In this document: positions 62,547-64,000 of the stretch, in pieces | How the letters are laid out: each line of letters opens with the position of its first letter | How positions within the stretch are numbered: position 1 is the first letter of the stretch | Assembly: GCF_016618195.1 (NCBI RefSeq) | Contig: NZ_CP067099.1 | Span: 3,968,001 to 4,032,000, forward strand | Direction of reading: 5' to 3' | Length of the DNA: 64,000 nucleotides | From: Providencia manganoxydans | GTDB taxonomy: Bacteria; Pseudomonadota; Gammaproteobacteria; Enterobacterales; Enterobacteriaceae | The notes under the pieces: model-generated | What the model was told of the DNA's origin: nothing | The model's database searches: none | What the model saw: only the letters and a program-made list of their open reading frames with translations | Program-made: the position numbers and the translations under genes

Positions 62547-62928
62547 TATCACATTTTATATTTCTCTATTTTCCTTCTCGATACGAATTGAGAAGGAAAA
62601 TTAAATCATGTTTATTTGGATTTATAGATTTTTCATTATGTTACATTTTTTACAAGTATGCCAATCAAGATAAATAATCATTTTGAATCAATAACATATA
62701 TATTTTTCTTTTTTTTCTACCATTATCTTCTAAAAACATCCCGCTAATTACTACAGTATTTATTTTAATTAGAATAAGTTACAATGTATTAATGAATTAT
62801 CTCTTTTAAAAGGTAACAAAATATATTCATTTGGCTTTTACCAATTTAGGAAATGTCTTTTTATGAATATCTTTTATCGATTTTTTATCCATTCAATAGT
62901 GCAAAATACAAAGTAAGGGGTTAATAAT
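62547..62928 (+). other. 382-bp AT-rich gap between nudK and the cupin gene
   Basis: A possible hairpin right after nudK (TTTTCCTTCTCGATACGAATTGAGAAGGAAAATTA, 62570-62604, perfect 11-12 bp arms around an ATACGAAT loop) is a good terminator candidate, with T runs near. The rest is very AT-rich, more than 75 percent by eye, and without a gene; it includes the promoter of the cupin-mqo pair. Confidence 0.6.
62570..62604 (+). terminator. Hairpin after nudK
   Basis: TTTTCCTTCTC-GATACGAATT-GAGAAGGAAAA: 11-bp complementary arms with a 10-base loop, 24 bp after the nudK stop. It lacks a clear T tract on the + strand, so it is a weak intrinsic terminator but a strong RNA hairpin. Confidence 0.6.
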
Positions 62929-63318
62929 ATGATACGTTGTGTTCGTATGTGGACCGGTGAAGATGGTAACTCTCTTTTTGAAGAAGGCACGATAGAATTA
63001 AGTGGTGAAGCAAGAGGTGACAATGAAACACCCGCGATTGCAGTGAGTGAACTTTCATTTCGCGAAACCACATCAGGCGGATCATGGGATTGGCACAAAG
63101 ATCCTGTTCCACGTTATGTGCTGACTCTGACGGGTACGCTAGAATTTGAAACCAAAGATGGTTCAACATTTATCATCAAACCCGGTGATGTTTTATTAGC
63201 ACAAGATAATACAGGCACTGGCCACAAATGGCGTTTAATCGGTGATGACCCATGGCGCCGTGCTTATGTTGTGTATCAAGAAGGCACTGAACTGTGTTTT
63301 AAGCCCACTAAGCAGTAG
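62929..63318 (+). CDS. Cupin-domain protein
   Basis: 129 residues, single cupin barrel: WDWHKDPVPRYVLTLTGTLEFE holds one metal-type histidine and the glutamate region, and IKPGDVLLAQDNTGTGHKW holds the second histidine. No signal peptide. It starts with a good ribosome site (AAGTAAGGGG) and ends 9 bp before mqo, which suggests co-expression with malate:quinone oxidoreductase. Function unknown; single-domain cupins may be isomerases, dioxygenases or binding proteins. Confidence 0.8.
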   Translation: MIRCVRMWTGEDGNSLFEEGTIELSGEARGDNETPAIAVSELSFRETTSGGSWDWHKDPVPRYVLTLTGTLEFETKDGSTFIIKPGDVLLAQDNTGTGHKWRLIGDDPWRRAYVVYQEGTELCFKPTKQ

Positions 63319-63327
63319 GAGTTTTTA

Positions 63328-64000
63328 ATGAGTAAGCCTATTTCTGAACAAGTCGATATCGCGCTAATTGGTGCCGGTATCATGAGTGCAACATTGGGAA
63401 CTTTTTTAAAAGAGCTCGAGCCATCACTCAACATCGCCGTATTTGAAAGACTCAATGATTGCGCACAAGAAAGTTCTCATCCATGGAACAACGCAGGTAC
63501 AGGCCACGCCGCTAACTGTGAAATGAATTACACGCCACCGAATCCAGATGGTACGGTAGATATCAGTAAAGCACTTGAAGTCAATACTGAATTTGACCTC
63601 TCTCGCCAGCTTTGGTCTTATCTCGTCACCAAAGGTAAAATTAAAGATCCACGTGACTTTATTCATCCATGCCCACATATGAGCTTTGTTTGGGGCGAAG
63701 ACAACGTAAAATTCTTAAAGCAACGCTACCAGCAGATGTCTGCTCACCACTGTTACCACAATATGGAATACAGTGATGATCCAAAACAGATCAATGAGTG
63801 GGCTCCACTGATCATGGAAGGCCGTGATCCTAAAGAAGCGATTGCCGTTACCCGTGTTAATACCGGTGCAGATGTCGATTACGGTGCACTAACGCATTTA
63901 TTAATGGCGCAACTCAGCGAACAATCCGGTTTTTCAGTTCACTATAAACATGAAGTCATCGACGTTAAAAAAGCAGCCGATGGTAGATGGAATATTGAAG
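63328..64000 (+). CDS. mqo: Malate:quinone oxidoreductase Mqo (5' part, cut by the window edge)
   Basis: 224 codons visible from ATG 63328 with AGGAG eight bases upstream; the frame is open to the window end. FAD site VDIALIGAGIMSATLGTFLK; then FERLNDCAQESSHPWNNAGTGHAANCE and HMSFVWGEDNVKFLKQRY, all characteristic of Mqo. It oxidises malate to oxaloacetate and passes electrons to quinone, in parallel with Mdh, which is encoded at 41565-42503. Most of the C-terminal half lies outside the window. The signal-like N-terminal extension of E. coli Mqo is absent. Confidence 0.93.
   Translation, partial: MSKPISEQVDIALIGAGIMSATLGTFLKELEPSLNIAVFERLNDCAQESSHPWNNAGTGHAANCEMNYTPPNPDGTVDISKALEVNTEFDLSRQLWSYLVTKGKIKDPRDFIHPCPHMSFVWGEDNVKFLKQRYQQMSAHHCYHNMEYSDDPKQINEWAPLIMEGRDPKEAIAVTRVNTGADVDYGALTHLLMAQLSEQSGFSVHYKHEVIDVKKAADGRWNIE

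Overview
The window is chromosomal DNA from an enterobacterium of the Morganellaceae, most likely Providencia. The reasons are AT-rich composition, E. coli-like synteny in long blocks (deaD-nlpI-pnp-rpsO-truB-rbfA-infB-nusA-rimP-metY, leuU-secG-glmM-folP-ftsH-rlmE-yhbY-greA-dacB, obgE-rpmA-rplU-ispB-sfsB, mdh-argR, mpl-fbp-ppa-ytfP-tamB-tamA-msrA-ytfL-ytfK-ytfJ) and seven ERIC-type 127-bp repeats. Genus is an inference from protein similarity as remembered; no search was run.

Layout. 1-2150: leftward efflux operon (HlyD-type adaptor, ABC-2 permease, start of a further gene cut by the window edge). 2611-5577: pyruvate-sensing BtsS/BtsR two-component pair plus an unrecognised small gene. 5824-6483: a minimal protein-kinase gene resembling type III effector kinases, broken by two in-frame TAG codons. 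6588-25951: the leftward RNA-metabolism, translation and envelope block: DeaD (with overlapping small gene yrbN), NlpI, PNPase, S15, TruB, RbfA, IF2, NusA, RimP, initiator tRNA, tRNA-Leu, SecG, GlmM, FolP, FtsH, RlmE, with YhbY rightward and GreA leftward. 26192-27640: PBP4 (dacB). 28116-36276: complete anaerobic nitrate respiration cluster narKGHJI, placed between dacB and obgE, which are near neighbours in E. coli. 36619-39819: ObgE, L27, L21 and, divergently, IspB. 39852-41482: two tandem Mu c-repressor-like proteins divergent from a Ner-like protein (SfsB), which looks like a domesticated Mu-type genetic switch. 41565-43464: Mdh and ArgR divergent. 43660-56753: Mpl, Fbp, Ppa, then the ytf/tam block. 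57239-59130: an AT-rich orphan type VI island with Hcp, a DUF4225-like putative effector split at an A9 tract, and an antisense membrane protein with a frameshifted N-terminus. 59199-61804: QseBC two-component system divergent from YgiW, with a PmrA-like direct repeat between them. 61953-64000: NudK, a cupin protein and the 5' part of malate:quinone oxidoreductase.

Working together: most of the window is housekeeping (ribosome assembly, transcription elongation, peptidoglycan and folate synthesis, outer-membrane assembly). The accessory content sits in three places: the decayed kinase, the Mu-like switch and the Hcp island. The ERIC elements lie in intergenic gaps, but two of them run into coding sequence and supply the last codons and stops of btsS and msrA.
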